Source: Halobacteriales archaeon QS_4_69_225 (GTDB taxonomy: Archaea; Halobacteriota; Halobacteria; Halobacteriales; Haloarculaceae). From it: 64,000 nucleotides of DNA. The translations under genes and the position numbers were made by a program. The stretch is from the NCBI GenBank assembly GCA_003020965.1, contig PXRL01000006.1:1-64000 (forward strand), in the 5' to 3' direction. The notes beneath the pieces were generated by a model. It was not told the origin of the DNA. It did not search any database and saw nothing but the letters and a program-made list of their open reading frames with translations. Shown one piece after another: positions 44,050 to 53,334 of this stretch (within the stretch, counting starts at the first letter, position 1; each line of letters opens with the position of its first letter).

Positions 44050-45489
44050 TTATCTGTACCCGAGCGCCGAGAGCCGCGTCTCGAGGTCCTCGTCGATGTC
44101 CGCGTCGTCATCGCTGTCGGCGTCGTCGCCGGCGCCGGTCAGCGAGGCGGCGTGTGCCTCCGCGACGGGGCGGAACTCCTCGACGGCCGCCGCCGCCTCG
44201 GTTCCCGGCGTCGTCGGCGTGCGGTCGGTCTGCTGGTCGGGGTCCGAGGGCCGGTGGTACAGCTCCTCGGCGCCCGTCTCGGCGTTTCTGATGTAGGTCC
44301 ACTCGGCGGTCCGGACGCCGACGAGCAGGTCGCCGTCGGCCAGCCCGCGCGGGATGGGCTGTTGGGTGACCTCCTCGCCGCGGACGGTGACGGAGACGAC
44401 GGGGTCGTCGGCCGGCGACGAGCCGTCGGCGGCCGCAGGCAGGAGACTTCGGCCGTCCCAGCCGTCGGCCGGCTCGACGCCGACCGCGTCGCAGACCGTC
44501 GGCGGCACCGCGTCGAGGCCGACCGCCCCCTCGACGCGGCGACCTTCGAGGCCCGGCACGTCGACGATGAGCGGGACGTGGGCGAGCTCGTCGTACAGCT
44601 TCGGGTAGTGGGCGAGATGGCCGTGTTCCTGGAACTCCTCGCCGTGGTCGCCGGCGACGACGAAGGCGGTGTCGTCGGCGACGCCGGCCGCCGACAGCGC
44701 CTCCCGCAGCCGGCCGATGCTGGCGTCGACCTGTCGGACCGCTCCCTGGTACAGCGTCCGGAGGTCGCCGAGCGTCCGGTCGCTCACCTCCAGGCCGAGG
44801 CCGGTCTTCGTGTGCGCCAGCACCATCCGGTGGGTGCCGAGCCGCGAGTCGGAGACCTCCCGGACGTAGCGGGGCGCCGGCACGTACGGCGTGTGTGCGT
44901 CCATGTAGTGGACCCACAGGAAAAAGGGCCCGTCGGTTTCGGCGATGAAGTCGGTCGCACCGCGTTCGACGTCGAGCCCGCGGGAGGCGTCGTGGAACGG
45001 CTGGGCGTCGGCGTCGCCGCGGAGTCGCGAGGCGATCCGCCGGAACGGCGAGGTCGCGAGCTGGACCCACGCCTCGACGGTCGGGTGAGCCGCCAGATAC
45101 CGGCTGTAGAAGCCCGAGCCGACGTCGGCGACGAACGACTCGAAGGTGTCGAAGCCGTCGTCGTACCCCCAGTGGCCCGTCAGGAAGCCGTTGGCGGCGT
45201 TGTAACCGGCGGTCTCCAGGCCGGCCGCCGACAGCACCGACGCCAGCGTCCGCGACTCGTTGACGCCGATGCGGCCGGAGTCGGCGAACACCGGCCGCGA
45301 GGCGAGGATACCGGGAAACGAAAAGGGCGTCCAGTTGCCCGTCGCGAAGGCGTGCTCGAAGACGGCCGCGTCGTCGGCGAGGTCGTCCAGGGCCGGCGTG
45401 TGCCGCGCCGGATCGTACGCCCCGACCGCGTCCGCCCGAAGCGAGTCGACGGTCACCAGCACCACGTTGTCGACGGATACGTCGGTCAT
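44050..45489 (-). CDS. sulfatase-superfamily hydrolase or phosphotransferase
   Basis: A 479-aa alkaline-phosphatase-superfamily enzyme. Metal-site segments are VVLVTVDSLRADAVGAY (Asp), GNWTPFSFPGILASR with Thr where sulfatases have Cys/Ser, and FVVAGDHGEEFQEHGHL (Asp-His). The Thr nucleophile argues for a phosphatase or phosphoglycerol-transferase-like role rather than formylglycine sulfatase. No signal peptide is visible, so it acts inside. The acidic C-terminal tail (about residues 455-470) is rich in Asp. Partner: GtrA gene downstream. Confidence 0.8.
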   Translation of the reverse strand: MTDVSVDNVVLVTVDSLRADAVGAYDPARHTPALDDLADDAAVFEHAFATGNWTPFSFPGILASRPVFADSGRIGVNESRTLASVLSAAGLETAGYNAANGFLTGHWGYDDGFDTFESFVADVGSGFYSRYLAAHPTVEAWVQLATSPFRRIASRLRGDADAQPFHDASRGLDVERGATDFIAETDGPFFLWVHYMDAHTPYVPAPRYVREVSDSRLGTHRMVLAHTKTGLGLEVSDRTLGDLRTLYQGAVRQVDASIGRLREALSAAGVADDTAFVVAGDHGEEFQEHGHLAHYPKLYDELAHVPLIVDVPGLEGRRVEGAVGLDAVPPTVCDAVGVEPADGWDGRSLLPAAADGSSPADDPVVSVTVRGEEVTQQPIPRGLADGDLLVGVRTAEWTYIRNAETGAEELYHRPSDPDQQTDRTPTTPGTEAAAAVEEFRPVAEAHAASLTGAGDDADSDDDADIDEDLETRLSALGYR

Positions 45490-45597
45490 GGGTCAGCTGT
45501 CGTCGCCGGGGGCCCCGTGTTCGGTGTGCAATGCTACCTACGGGTTCTCTCCGGGCTGTGGTGAACGTTCCGGTCTGCGCCCGTCCCACGGCCCAGG

Positions 45598-45604
45598 TTT
45601 AAAA
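45598..45604 (+). promoter_or_regulatory. TATA box of the Rieske ferredoxin gene
   Basis: TTTAAAA lies 24-30 bases before ATG 45628. Confidence 0.5.
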
Positions 45605-45627
45605 CCGTCGCGACCCGACGCCGATCC

Positions 45628-46038
45628 ATGTGTGCGACGCTCGTCGCCTCGACCGACGAGATTCCGGCGGTCGGCAGCTACCTTTTCACCGTCCGGGAAC
45701 CCGACGGGAGCCTCGAGGAGGTCATCCTGCTCGACCTCGAGGACGGCGTCTCGGCGTGGAAGAACTACTGTCAGCACGAGACCGACCAGCGGTTCGACCG
45801 CGGTGACGGCGCGGTGACCCGGGACGGCCGGATCGTCTGCCCGAAACACGGCTCGATGTTCGACGCCGAGACGGGCTACTGCGACAACGGCAAGGCCGCC
45901 GGCTCGACGCTCGTGGAGGTGGACGTCGCCGTCCGCCACGGCCAGGTGTATCTCACCGACGACGACCTCGAGTTCGTCGCCGAGGGCGGCATCGACGACG
46001 ACGGCTCGCCCTCCTCGACGTCGCATCTGTCCTTCTGA
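45628..46038 (+). CDS. Rieske-type [2Fe-2S] ferredoxin
   Basis: A 136-aa soluble Rieske protein. Ligands are Cys and His in YCQHETDQ and Cys and His in CPKHGSMFD. There is no transmembrane anchor or signal, so unlike the bc-complex subunit it is cytoplasmic. It may supply electrons to an oxygenase or reductase. The cytochrome P450 lies 3.4 kb away, but no direct link is shown. Confidence 0.88.
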   Translation: MCATLVASTDEIPAVGSYLFTVREPDGSLEEVILLDLEDGVSAWKNYCQHETDQRFDRGDGAVTRDGRIVCPKHGSMFDAETGYCDNGKAAGSTLVEVDVAVRHGQVYLTDDDLEFVAEGGIDDDGSPSSTSHLSF

Positions 46039-46220
46039 GACCACCGAACCGAACGCCGACCGGGCGTCGCGGGATCGTCGCCCGGACGCCGCCGAGCACT
46101 GCGACGCCCCACAGAGCGTGGTGTCGCGACGGCGAGTCGACCGACTCCGTCGCGGCGGCGCTCGGCCGGCGGTCGCGTTCCGGCATCGTGTGCCGCATTT
46201 GTACGGATTTAATTACAAGG

Positions 46221-46229
46221 ATTTATTTT
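46221..46229 (+). promoter_or_regulatory. TATA box of the subtilase gene
   Basis: ATTTATTTT lies 23-31 bases before ATG 46252. Confidence 0.5.
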
Positions 46230-46251
46230 CCCGCCGTCGGTCGGCGTGAAT

Positions 46252-48612
46252 ATGCCGCTCGACAGACGTAGCTTCGTCAAGGGCGCGGGTATCGCCGCGG
46301 GGACCGCCCTGGTCCCCGGAACTGCCGCCGGGTTCGTCGACGACGCCATCGACACCGACGGCGGCCTCCAGGAGGTCATCGTCATCTTCGGGGACAACGA
46401 CGACGTCGACGCGCTGGAGGCGTTCGACCTCGCGGAAGGGTACTACCGCTTCCAGGTGCTTCCCTTCGCCTACACGAAGGCGACCGGCGAGCAGATACAG
46501 GAGATGGCGGCGCTGGATTCGGTACGCTACGTCGAGAAGAACAAGGAGCTATCGTATCACAACGACGACGCCCGGGAGACGACGGGCGTACAGGCCGCAC
46601 ACGACGAGCTGCTCGAGACGGGTGCCGGCGCCCACACCGTCGTCATCGACTCGGGGGTGGACGGCTACCACCTCGACCTCAAGCCGAACCTCGAGAACAA
46701 CTTCCGGTACGTCAATCCGCTGTCGAGCCCCGAGGAGACGATGTGGGTCGACGTCGGCGACGGCGACTCCGACGACATCGGCCACGGCACCCACTGTTCG
46801 GGGACCGTCGCCGGCACCGGCGAGGAGTCGGACGGCCGGTTCGCCGGGATGGCGCCCGACGCCGACCTGACCGTCTACTCGGCGGGGCTGACCGTCTACA
46901 TCGTCAAGATAGCCGGCGCCGTCGACGACATGATAGCCCGGAAGCGGAGCGGCGACCTCGACGCCCAGGTCGTCTCCAACTCCTACGGCCTCTCCAACGA
47001 CTACGATTTCAACCCCGTCAGCGCGAGCAACCTCGCGATGTGGAAGGCGTTCGACTCGGGCATCCTACCGGTCTTCTCGGCGGGGAACTCGGGGACCGAC
47101 CACGGCACGCTCAACTACGCGGTGAAGGCGCCGTACGTTCTCGGCGTCGCCGCGACCCACGACGGCGACTTCGGGCCCGCGAAGAAGCCGACGGGTTTCT
47201 CCTCGCGCGGCCGGCCGCCCGCCGACGAGAAGGGCGAGGGGTACGCGAGCGACTACGATCGGAGCTACGACGCCATCGAGGGCGCCCACTACGACCGGGA
47301 AACGGCGCTCGACAACGTCCGGGCGTTCCACCGGGAGGGGCCGAAGAGCGGTGACAAACTCGGGAAGCGCGACCAGGACGAGTTCAGCATGCTGGTCCCG
47401 TACGGGGTCAACCCAGCGTACAACCCGCAGTACGGGCCGTCGAACTACCAGGTGTGGGGTCCGCACGACGACGCCGGCTACATCGAGTCCACCGTCACCT
47501 GGCGGCCGCCGGGACAGGCCATCACGCTCATCATCCACGAGTCGCCCAAAGAGAGGTCCGCCTACTCGGAGGACGAACTTACCGACGACGACCTCGAGTC
47601 GTGGCCGGTCGTCGGCTCCGGCGGCGAACTGGTCAGCGATGGGGAGTTCACGCTCGCCAACGAGATCGACGGCGACCGGTTGTACGCCTTCGAACTTGAG
47701 GGCGAGTACAATGCGCTTTCGGAAGCGACCGTCAGCATCGCCGCGTGGGAGGACAACGACGTCGAGGGTCCGTTCGGCATCTACCGGAACGGCGTCGGTG
47801 CCCCCGGCAACGCCGTCATGTCCACGGAGACGTACTCGGACGGCCTGAAGTTCCTCGGACCGCTGTACGGCGGCGACGACGGCGCCGACCCCTGGTACGG
47901 TGCGCTGTCGGGCACGTCGATGTCCTGTCCGGTCACCTCCGGCATCTGTACGCTCGTCAACGCCGCCTACCGACGGGAGGCCGGCCGCTTCCCCAAGCCC
48001 GTCGACGTGCTCAACATCGTCGAGGCGACGGCCGACGCCGGCACCGACGCGGAACTGGCCGTCCACAGCGAGGCCAACATGGGCGCCGGCTTCGTCGACG
48101 CCGAGGCCGCGGTCGAACTCGCCCGCGACCTCGGCACACGCGCCCCGTCGCTGGGCGGGAGCCCCGACTACACGGAGCCCGACCACCCGGGGCTGTGGAA
48201 CCGGGTCGAACTCTGTGACCGCGGCCGCGGCGAGGTGATCCTCGACGTCACCGGCCGCCGCACGGACGACGGGTCGGCGTTCACCGCCGGCCAGACGAAC
48301 CACGTCGAGATAACCCTGACCGACACCAACGAGCGACTCGTCGAGGTCCGGGACGCCATCCCGAGCAACTGGGAGGTCGAAAGCGGGAACTACGACCGGG
48401 TCGAGACGGACGGCGACGTCACGTACGTCTACTTCGACGCCGACTTCGACGGCAGTGAGGAGGTCACCTTCGATTACTTCGCCGAGGCTCCCGAGGAGAC
48501 GGCGCGATACGGCTTCGGGCCCGCCGAAGTGCGGGCGGCCGACACTGACGAGTTCGTCGCGGTGCCGAACACCACCGACACGAACGCGGTCGCCGGCCAG
48601 GAACAGCCCTGA
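46252..48612 (+). CDS. Tat-exported subtilisin-like serine protease
   Basis: Secreted S8 protease of 786 aa. Tat signal LDRRSFVKGAGIAAG at the N-terminus, propeptide to about residue 110, then the catalytic core: Asp133 in VIDSGVDG, His178 in IGHGTHCSG, Asn279 in SAGNSG, and Ser556 in LSGTSMSCP. A ~210-residue insertion (about 330-540) splits the core just before the Ser motif. A C-terminal domain (about 695-786) resembles that of the protein at 11460. ATG 46252 is chosen; GTG 46246 is an alternative. Role: extracellular protein breakdown. Confidence 0.92.
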   Translation: MPLDRRSFVKGAGIAAGTALVPGTAAGFVDDAIDTDGGLQEVIVIFGDNDDVDALEAFDLAEGYYRFQVLPFAYTKATGEQIQEMAALDSVRYVEKNKELSYHNDDARETTGVQAAHDELLETGAGAHTVVIDSGVDGYHLDLKPNLENNFRYVNPLSSPEETMWVDVGDGDSDDIGHGTHCSGTVAGTGEESDGRFAGMAPDADLTVYSAGLTVYIVKIAGAVDDMIARKRSGDLDAQVVSNSYGLSNDYDFNPVSASNLAMWKAFDSGILPVFSAGNSGTDHGTLNYAVKAPYVLGVAATHDGDFGPAKKPTGFSSRGRPPADEKGEGYASDYDRSYDAIEGAHYDRETALDNVRAFHREGPKSGDKLGKRDQDEFSMLVPYGVNPAYNPQYGPSNYQVWGPHDDAGYIESTVTWRPPGQAITLIIHESPKERSAYSEDELTDDDLESWPVVGSGGELVSDGEFTLANEIDGDRLYAFELEGEYNALSEATVSIAAWEDNDVEGPFGIYRNGVGAPGNAVMSTETYSDGLKFLGPLYGGDDGADPWYGALSGTSMSCPVTSGICTLVNAAYRREAGRFPKPVDVLNIVEATADAGTDAELAVHSEANMGAGFVDAEAAVELARDLGTRAPSLGGSPDYTEPDHPGLWNRVELCDRGRGEVILDVTGRRTDDGSAFTAGQTNHVEITLTDTNERLVEVRDAIPSNWEVESGNYDRVETDGDVTYVYFDADFDGSEEVTFDYFAEAPEETARYGFGPAEVRAADTDEFVAVPNTTDTNAVAGQEQP

Positions 48613-48732
48613 GGACGGGAGCGACCGGGGGTTCGCAGTTCGCACCGCGGAGACGGAACGGAGCGGCGACGGGGGGCGGACACGCCCGGCCGGACGGACG
48701 CGCCGTCGGGCGCCGGGACTGCCGGCCGGCGG

Positions 48733-49344
48733 CTACACTTCCAGGTCGGTCGTCGGGACGGCGCCCTCGTCGTCGGTCGGCTCGTACGCCTCGAGCGCCG
48801 AGAGGACGAACGCGAGAACGCCGTCGGGGCTCCAGCGGGCGGTGTTGACGCAGAGGTCGTAGATGGAGCGGTCGGTGACGTCGATGCCGTAGTACGACTC
48901 GTAGCGTTTCGTGTCGATGACGTCACGGACGCGCATCTCGGCGGCGGCCTCCTCCCGGTCGGCGGTGCGGTCGACCCGGACCTCCTCGGGGGCGTCCAGC
49001 CAGATCCGCATGTCCGCGCGGTTGCCGGCCAGCCAGCCGGCCAGCCGCGACTCCAGGATGAACGCCTCGTTCGCCGCGCCCCTCTTCTCGGCGATCGTCC
49101 GGAGCCGGCGGTCGACCTCGCGGTCGAGGTCGTCGGACTCGCTGGCTTCGGCGATCAACTGCGTGAGGCTCATGTCGCGCTCGTCGGCCAGCTCGCGGAA
49201 CACCTCGCCGCCGGAGACGTAGCCGCAGTCCAGCGCCTCCGACAGCCCCTCGCACAGCGTCGTCACCCCGGCGCCGGATCGTCCCGACACAGTGACGAAG
49301 AGGTTGCCGTCGAGCATCCGGTCTGCGGCGTCTGGCGGGTTCAT
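48733..49344 (-). CDS. CMP-kinase-like protein with altered P-loop
   Basis: A 203-aa protein with the cytidylate-kinase layout: SGRSGAGVTTLCEGLSEAL at the N-terminus, VSGGEVFRELADERD, and a later ILESRLAGWLAG and DAPEEVRVDRTADRE. The Walker A Lys (G-x4-GK-T) is replaced by Val (GAGVTT), so ATP binding or catalysis may be weakened or use another residue. Start ATG 49344 is supported by a TATA box 23-30 bases upstream. Confidence 0.75.
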   Translation of the reverse strand: MNPPDAADRMLDGNLFVTVSGRSGAGVTTLCEGLSEALDCGYVSGGEVFRELADERDMSLTQLIAEASESDDLDREVDRRLRTIAEKRGAANEAFILESRLAGWLAGNRADMRIWLDAPEEVRVDRTADREEAAAEMRVRDVIDTKRYESYYGIDVTDRSIYDLCVNTARWSPDGVLAFVLSALEAYEPTDDEGAVPTTDLEV

Positions 49345-49366
49345 CGACAGCGCTACCGCCGGGCAC

Positions 49367-49374
49367 GATATAAG
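49367..49374 (-). promoter_or_regulatory. TATA box of the CMP-kinase-like gene
   Basis: On the minus strand CTTATATC, 23-30 bases before ATG 49344; this fixes the start codon choice. Confidence 0.5.
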
Positions 49375-49486
49375 CGCGGTGATTCGGGGCGGTCGTCTGG
49401 CGTGGTACGGAGGGTCACCGGGGCCGGCATGCGGAACCCTCTGCCGGGCGCGAAAGCCCCAAGCCCGTCAGCCTGCATCGTTCGGT

Positions 49487-50824
49487 ATGCCACAGTCACT
49501 GCCGGCTCCGCCGGACGCCGGCCTGTTGAACGCGGTCCGGTTCGGCTCGGACACGTTCCGGTTCCTCGAGGGCGTCCAGGCGCGGTTCGAGGACGGCACG
49601 GCGATCCCGGTTCCGGGACGGCCGCCGCTGGTCGTGCTGACGAACCCCGAGCTCATCGAGGCGGCGCTGGACCGCCGGGATGAGTTCCCCCGGGTCGACG
49701 CCCAGGGGTCGGCAGCGATGATCGCCGAGCAGGGACTCGTCCAGAGCGAGGGCGACCTGTGGGAACAGCAGCGCTCGGCGATGGCGCCGGCCTTCGCCGG
49801 CCGGCAGGTGGCCGCCTACGCGAACACGACCGGTCGCCGGGCCCACCGGCTGGCGGAGTCGTGGGCCGAGACCGGCACCCGGGAGCTGAACCTCCACCGC
49901 GCGATGACCGCGATGACCATCCGGGTCGCCTCCGAAATCCTGCTCGGCGAGGACATCGGCCGGGAGCGAGCCGACCAGTTCCACGAGTGGATGGCCGTCG
50001 CCGGCCGCGAGTTCGAGTTCGACGTCGAGGTGGCGATGCCGGAGTGGGTGCCGACGCCCACCTCCGGGGAGTTCGAGACGGCCGCCGAGGGCATCCGCGG
50101 GCTCAGCGAGGAGCTCATCGAGCGGCGGCGGGCGACGCTGGCCGACGGCGGCGACGCCGGCTCCGACATGCTGACGCTGCTGCTGCGCGCCCAGGAGAAC
50201 CCCGAGGTCGAGATGCCGGACGAGCAGATTCGCGACGAGGTGGCGACCTTCCTCATCGCCGGCCACGAGACGACGGCGCTGAGTCTCACCTACACGCTCA
50301 GCCTGCTGTCGTGGAACCCCGAGGCCCGCCGCCGGGTGCGGGAGGAGGCCCGCGAGGCCCTCGGCGACGGCCCGCCGGAGCACGACGACCTCGACGACCT
50401 GGAGTACACGAAGCGGGCCTACCGGGAGGCGCTGCGGCTCTACCCGCCGGCGTGGGCCGTCTTCCGGCAGGCCGACGGCGACCAGCCACTCGGCGACTAC
50501 CTCATCGAGGACGGCTCCGCGATCATCACCCCCCAGTGGTCGGTCCACCGCGACGACCGCTACTTCGAGGCCCCGGAGACGTTCGACCCCGACCGCTGGG
50601 CCCGCCGCGACCCCAACGCCGTCGACGCCTACTTCCCCTTCTCGACCGGGCCGCACGCCTGCATCGGCCGCGGCTTCGCGCTGTCGGGCGCGACGCTCGT
50701 GCTCGCGCGGCTGGTGCGGGACTTCGACGTCGACGTCCCCGAAGACGCCCTCGACGACCTCCGCATCACCCCGACGCTACGACCCGCCGACGGCGTCGAC
50801 GCGACCGTCCGGCCGGCCGAGTAG
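49487..50824 (+). CDS. cytochrome P450
   Basis: Heme-thiolate monooxygenase of 445 aa. Oxygen-binding I-helix AGHETT at 258-263, the ExxR pair Glu314 and Arg317 in EALRLYPP, and heme ligand Cys392 in FSTGPHACIGRGF. ATG 49487 gives the usual short N-terminus, no membrane anchor, so soluble. Redox partner is not adjacent; the Rieske ferredoxin at 45628 is a speculative candidate. Substrate unknown. Confidence 0.92.
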   Translation: MPQSLPAPPDAGLLNAVRFGSDTFRFLEGVQARFEDGTAIPVPGRPPLVVLTNPELIEAALDRRDEFPRVDAQGSAAMIAEQGLVQSEGDLWEQQRSAMAPAFAGRQVAAYANTTGRRAHRLAESWAETGTRELNLHRAMTAMTIRVASEILLGEDIGRERADQFHEWMAVAGREFEFDVEVAMPEWVPTPTSGEFETAAEGIRGLSEELIERRRATLADGGDAGSDMLTLLLRAQENPEVEMPDEQIRDEVATFLIAGHETTALSLTYTLSLLSWNPEARRRVREEAREALGDGPPEHDDLDDLEYTKRAYREALRLYPPAWAVFRQADGDQPLGDYLIEDGSAIITPQWSVHRDDRYFEAPETFDPDRWARRDPNAVDAYFPFSTGPHACIGRGFALSGATLVLARLVRDFDVDVPEDALDDLRITPTLRPADGVDATVRPAE

Positions 50825-51059
50825 CCGCGCCGCGGCGGTCGCCCGGGAGTCGGCTCTCGCCGACGACGCCCGTAACCGCCCCGACCGACGGGAGCGACGC
50901 CGAGGCTCGCCGGGGGCGTACGAGGGCCGCGATGACGGACCCGAACGCGGACTCGAAGCTGAGAGGACGAACGGGACGACGTAGCGGCGGCGTCGAGGCC
51001 GACGCGCCGGGGGCTCGACGGCGACCCGCTCGAGACGCGGCCCGACGGCGCCCCCGGTG

Positions 51060-51245
51060 TCAGGGCCGGCGGTCGGTCGGGGAGCCGTCCTCGCGGTGGG
51101 CCAGTCGCTCGCCGACCGACCCCGGCACCGGCGTCCGGCAGTACCGGCAGTACCACGACCGCCCGGTCGGCCGCGGCTCCCGGACGAGTTCGTCGCCGGC
51201 GGACAGCGTCGCACCACAGCCGTCGCAGGTGTATGCGCTCGGCAT
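51060..51245 (-). CDS. mini zinc-finger protein
   Basis: A 61-aa protein with CDGCG and CRYCRTP knuckles, followed by a polar tail. Four cysteines in CxxC pairs about 22 residues apart are the usual haloarchaeal zinc-ribbon form. The flanking gap 50825-51059 has no gene. Role unknown. Confidence 0.6.
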   Translation of the reverse strand: MPSAYTCDGCGATLSAGDELVREPRPTGRSWYCRYCRTPVPGSVGERLAHREDGSPTDRRP

Positions 51246-51294
51246 ACGCGGCCGTAGGGTGCCGCGGTACTAACGCTGACGGCCGGCGACGGGG

Positions 51295-51441
51295 TCACCA
51301 GCGGGCCATCGCCCGCTCGACGTCTCCCCGGAGCCGGTCGACATCCGATAGCTCCGCAACGGTCGCCATGACCGGGTGGCCGGACGGATCCGTCCGGTGA
51401 ACCGCCTCGGGGTCGAGCGGTTCGAGACGCGGAGCGTCCCG
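51295..51441 (-). pseudogene. C-terminal gene fragment
   Basis: An open stretch with clear halophilic composition (APRLEPLDPEAVHRTDPSGH then VMATVAELSDVDRLRGDV and ERAMARW stop) but no start codon except ATG 51369 (24 aa). Upstream of 51441 the sequence becomes hairpins and non-coding. It seems to be the tail of a truncated gene. Confidence 0.3.
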
Positions 51442-51451
51442 TCATCTGCTC

Positions 51452-51495
51452 ACGGCCGTAGGCCGTTCGCATGGTCCGAGGGACTACGTCCCTCG
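51452..51495. repeat. two tight hairpins near the gene fragment
   Basis: ACGGCC-GTA-GGCCGT (51452-51466) and CGAGGGAC-TAC-GTCCCTCG (51477-51495) are perfect inverted repeats with 3-base loops. They separate the fragment at 51295-51441 from 51500-51640, which holds no recognised gene. Confidence 0.55.
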
Positions 51496-51643
51496 CCTAT
51501 CACGGAAAACTCATCTTCGACATGACCCTGAGGCAGTTGGCCTGCTCGGCCTGATGGTGCTGCCGGGTCTGCGTGACTGACGGAATCGGTGCCTTCCTGC
51601 GGGGCGACGGCCCGCTCGGGCGGCCGAGGCGGTGGCAGTCGCG

Positions 51644-53287
51644 TCACGGCGCCGTCTCCGCCGAGCGGACGTCCAGCTCCGTTCCGCCGGGGTCGTCGTC
51701 GACCGACACCGACCAGCCGTGACTCGTCGCGAGCGTCCGGACGTTGGGCAGCAACATTGCCGTCTCGGCGTTCGGCACCGCGTTCCCGTAGGCGAAGATC
51801 TCGCTCTCGTCGAACCCCGCGAGCGAGCGGTCGTCGTAGACGATGCTGAAGCCGTCGTCGTGGCCCCGGACGGCGACCGTCGAGGCGCCGTTGCGGTCGG
51901 CGAACTCGATGACGCGACCGAGCAGTTCGACGAGCCGTTCGCGGCTGGCCTCGATGTCGACCGACCGCTCGACCGACAGCTCGACGTCGGTGTCTGCCCG
52001 CCGGCGGGCGGTCCGGGCGAGCTCGCCGAGGTCGAGCGTCGTCGTGTTGGAGACCGCCTGACTGTAGCGGGCCAGCGCCTGCAGCTCCTCGACGACGCCC
52101 TCGATGCTGGTGGCCTCCTCGGCGATGGCCGTCGCGTGCTCTTCCAGCTCCGGGTCGTCGGCCTCCTCGGCGGCCCGCGTGAGGAGGTCGGCGTGGCCGC
52201 CGACGATGCCGACGCTGTTGCGGAGTTCGTGGGTGATGGCGGTCGCGAACCCCTCGAGCTGTTCGTCCTTCTCGCGGAGCCGGCGCTGCTGGCGCACGAT
52301 GGCCGTCACGTCCGTGTAGACGACACCGCGGCCGACGTCCGTCGTCCCGACCGTGATCGGGGTGATCTCGGCGAGAAAGTGCCGCCGCTCGCCGTCCTGC
52401 TCGAGTTCGATGGTGCCGCCGTCCCGTAGCGGGTCCGCCTCGTCGGCGACCGCCTCCGCCGGCAGCGCCCCGCCGTCGGTCAGCGCCGGAAACAGCCGGG
52501 CCGCTGCGGCGTTGTGGTCGCGGACGCACCCGTCGTCGTCGAGGATGATGACCGGATCGTCGAGCGCCTCGAGCAGCTGCGGGCGGCCGTATCGGCCGAC
52601 CGCGAGAAACGGCTCTCGGACGGCGTACAGCGCGCCGAGGGCGAAGAGGCCGACGCCGACCGACTCGTAGTTCAGCCCCAACACCAGCGGCGAGAGGTAG
52701 CCGACGATGTCCAGCCCGACCGGCAGCGCCGCCAGGGCGACGACGAACTTCACCTTCCGGGGCGTCGAGCGGCGGGCCTCGAAGGCGTCCACGAGCAGGT
52801 AAAATCCCAGCGCCGACAGGACGTACGACGCGCCGGCGATGGTCCAGAAGGCCGTCGACTTCCGGATGGCGACGTGCCGGAATGGGGTCGTGACGACCGC
52901 CGTCTCGAAGTAGAGTCCGTGCCAGACGTTGGTGAGCTTGAACACGATGACGGCGAGGTAGCCGGCGACCGCGAGCCGGCGGTACAGCGGCCGCCGGTGG
53001 TACCGCCGGCCGGCGTACGCCGAGCAGAAGTAAAGCCAGGCGCCGACCGTCGCCAGCCCGATCACCAGCCCGACGGTGTAACAGCCCACCGCGAGCCGGT
53101 CGGGCGCGACCAGGTAGGCCGTCTCCGCGGTCGCCCAGGCGCCGCTGAGCAGCAGCAGCGCCTTCAGCCCGCGCCGGACGTCGGGGTCGTCGACGGCCGG
53201 CAGCCGCGCCAGCCCGCCGAAACAGACCAGTGCCGTCAGCCCGAACAGTCCGATGTAGGCCGTCTGTACGGTCGCGGATGGGAGCAC
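51644..53287 (-). CDS. sensor histidine kinase-like protein with degenerate ATP-binding domain
   Basis: A 547-aa membrane protein. About seven membrane segments occupy residues 1-230 (7TM-type sensor). A PAS domain follows (ALDDPVIILDDDGCVRDHN), then HisKA with phospho-acceptor His in ITHELRNSVGIVGGH. The last ~90 residues should be the HATPase domain, but the N box is ELLGRVIEFADRNGAS, the DxGxG region is YDDRSLAG and the second glycine box is AMLLPN, all atypical. It may lack kinase activity. GTG start at 53287 follows a TATA-like box at 53317-53324. No response regulator is adjacent. Confidence 0.82.
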   Translation of the reverse strand: MLPSATVQTAYIGLFGLTALVCFGGLARLPAVDDPDVRRGLKALLLLSGAWATAETAYLVAPDRLAVGCYTVGLVIGLATVGAWLYFCSAYAGRRYHRRPLYRRLAVAGYLAVIVFKLTNVWHGLYFETAVVTTPFRHVAIRKSTAFWTIAGASYVLSALGFYLLVDAFEARRSTPRKVKFVVALAALPVGLDIVGYLSPLVLGLNYESVGVGLFALGALYAVREPFLAVGRYGRPQLLEALDDPVIILDDDGCVRDHNAAAARLFPALTDGGALPAEAVADEADPLRDGGTIELEQDGERRHFLAEITPITVGTTDVGRGVVYTDVTAIVRQQRRLREKDEQLEGFATAITHELRNSVGIVGGHADLLTRAAEEADDPELEEHATAIAEEATSIEGVVEELQALARYSQAVSNTTTLDLGELARTARRRADTDVELSVERSVDIEASRERLVELLGRVIEFADRNGASTVAVRGHDDGFSIVYDDRSLAGFDESEIFAYGNAVPNAETAMLLPNVRTLATSHGWSVSVDDDPGGTELDVRSAETAP

Positions 53288-53334
53288 GAGTTCTCAGTTC
53301 TGCGGACGGCTCGGTTCTAATACTATCGGCCGAC

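Noticed and set aside
50825-51059. short ORF in the gap after P450
   Set aside because: Arg-rich and without halophilic bias; no family, no promoter.
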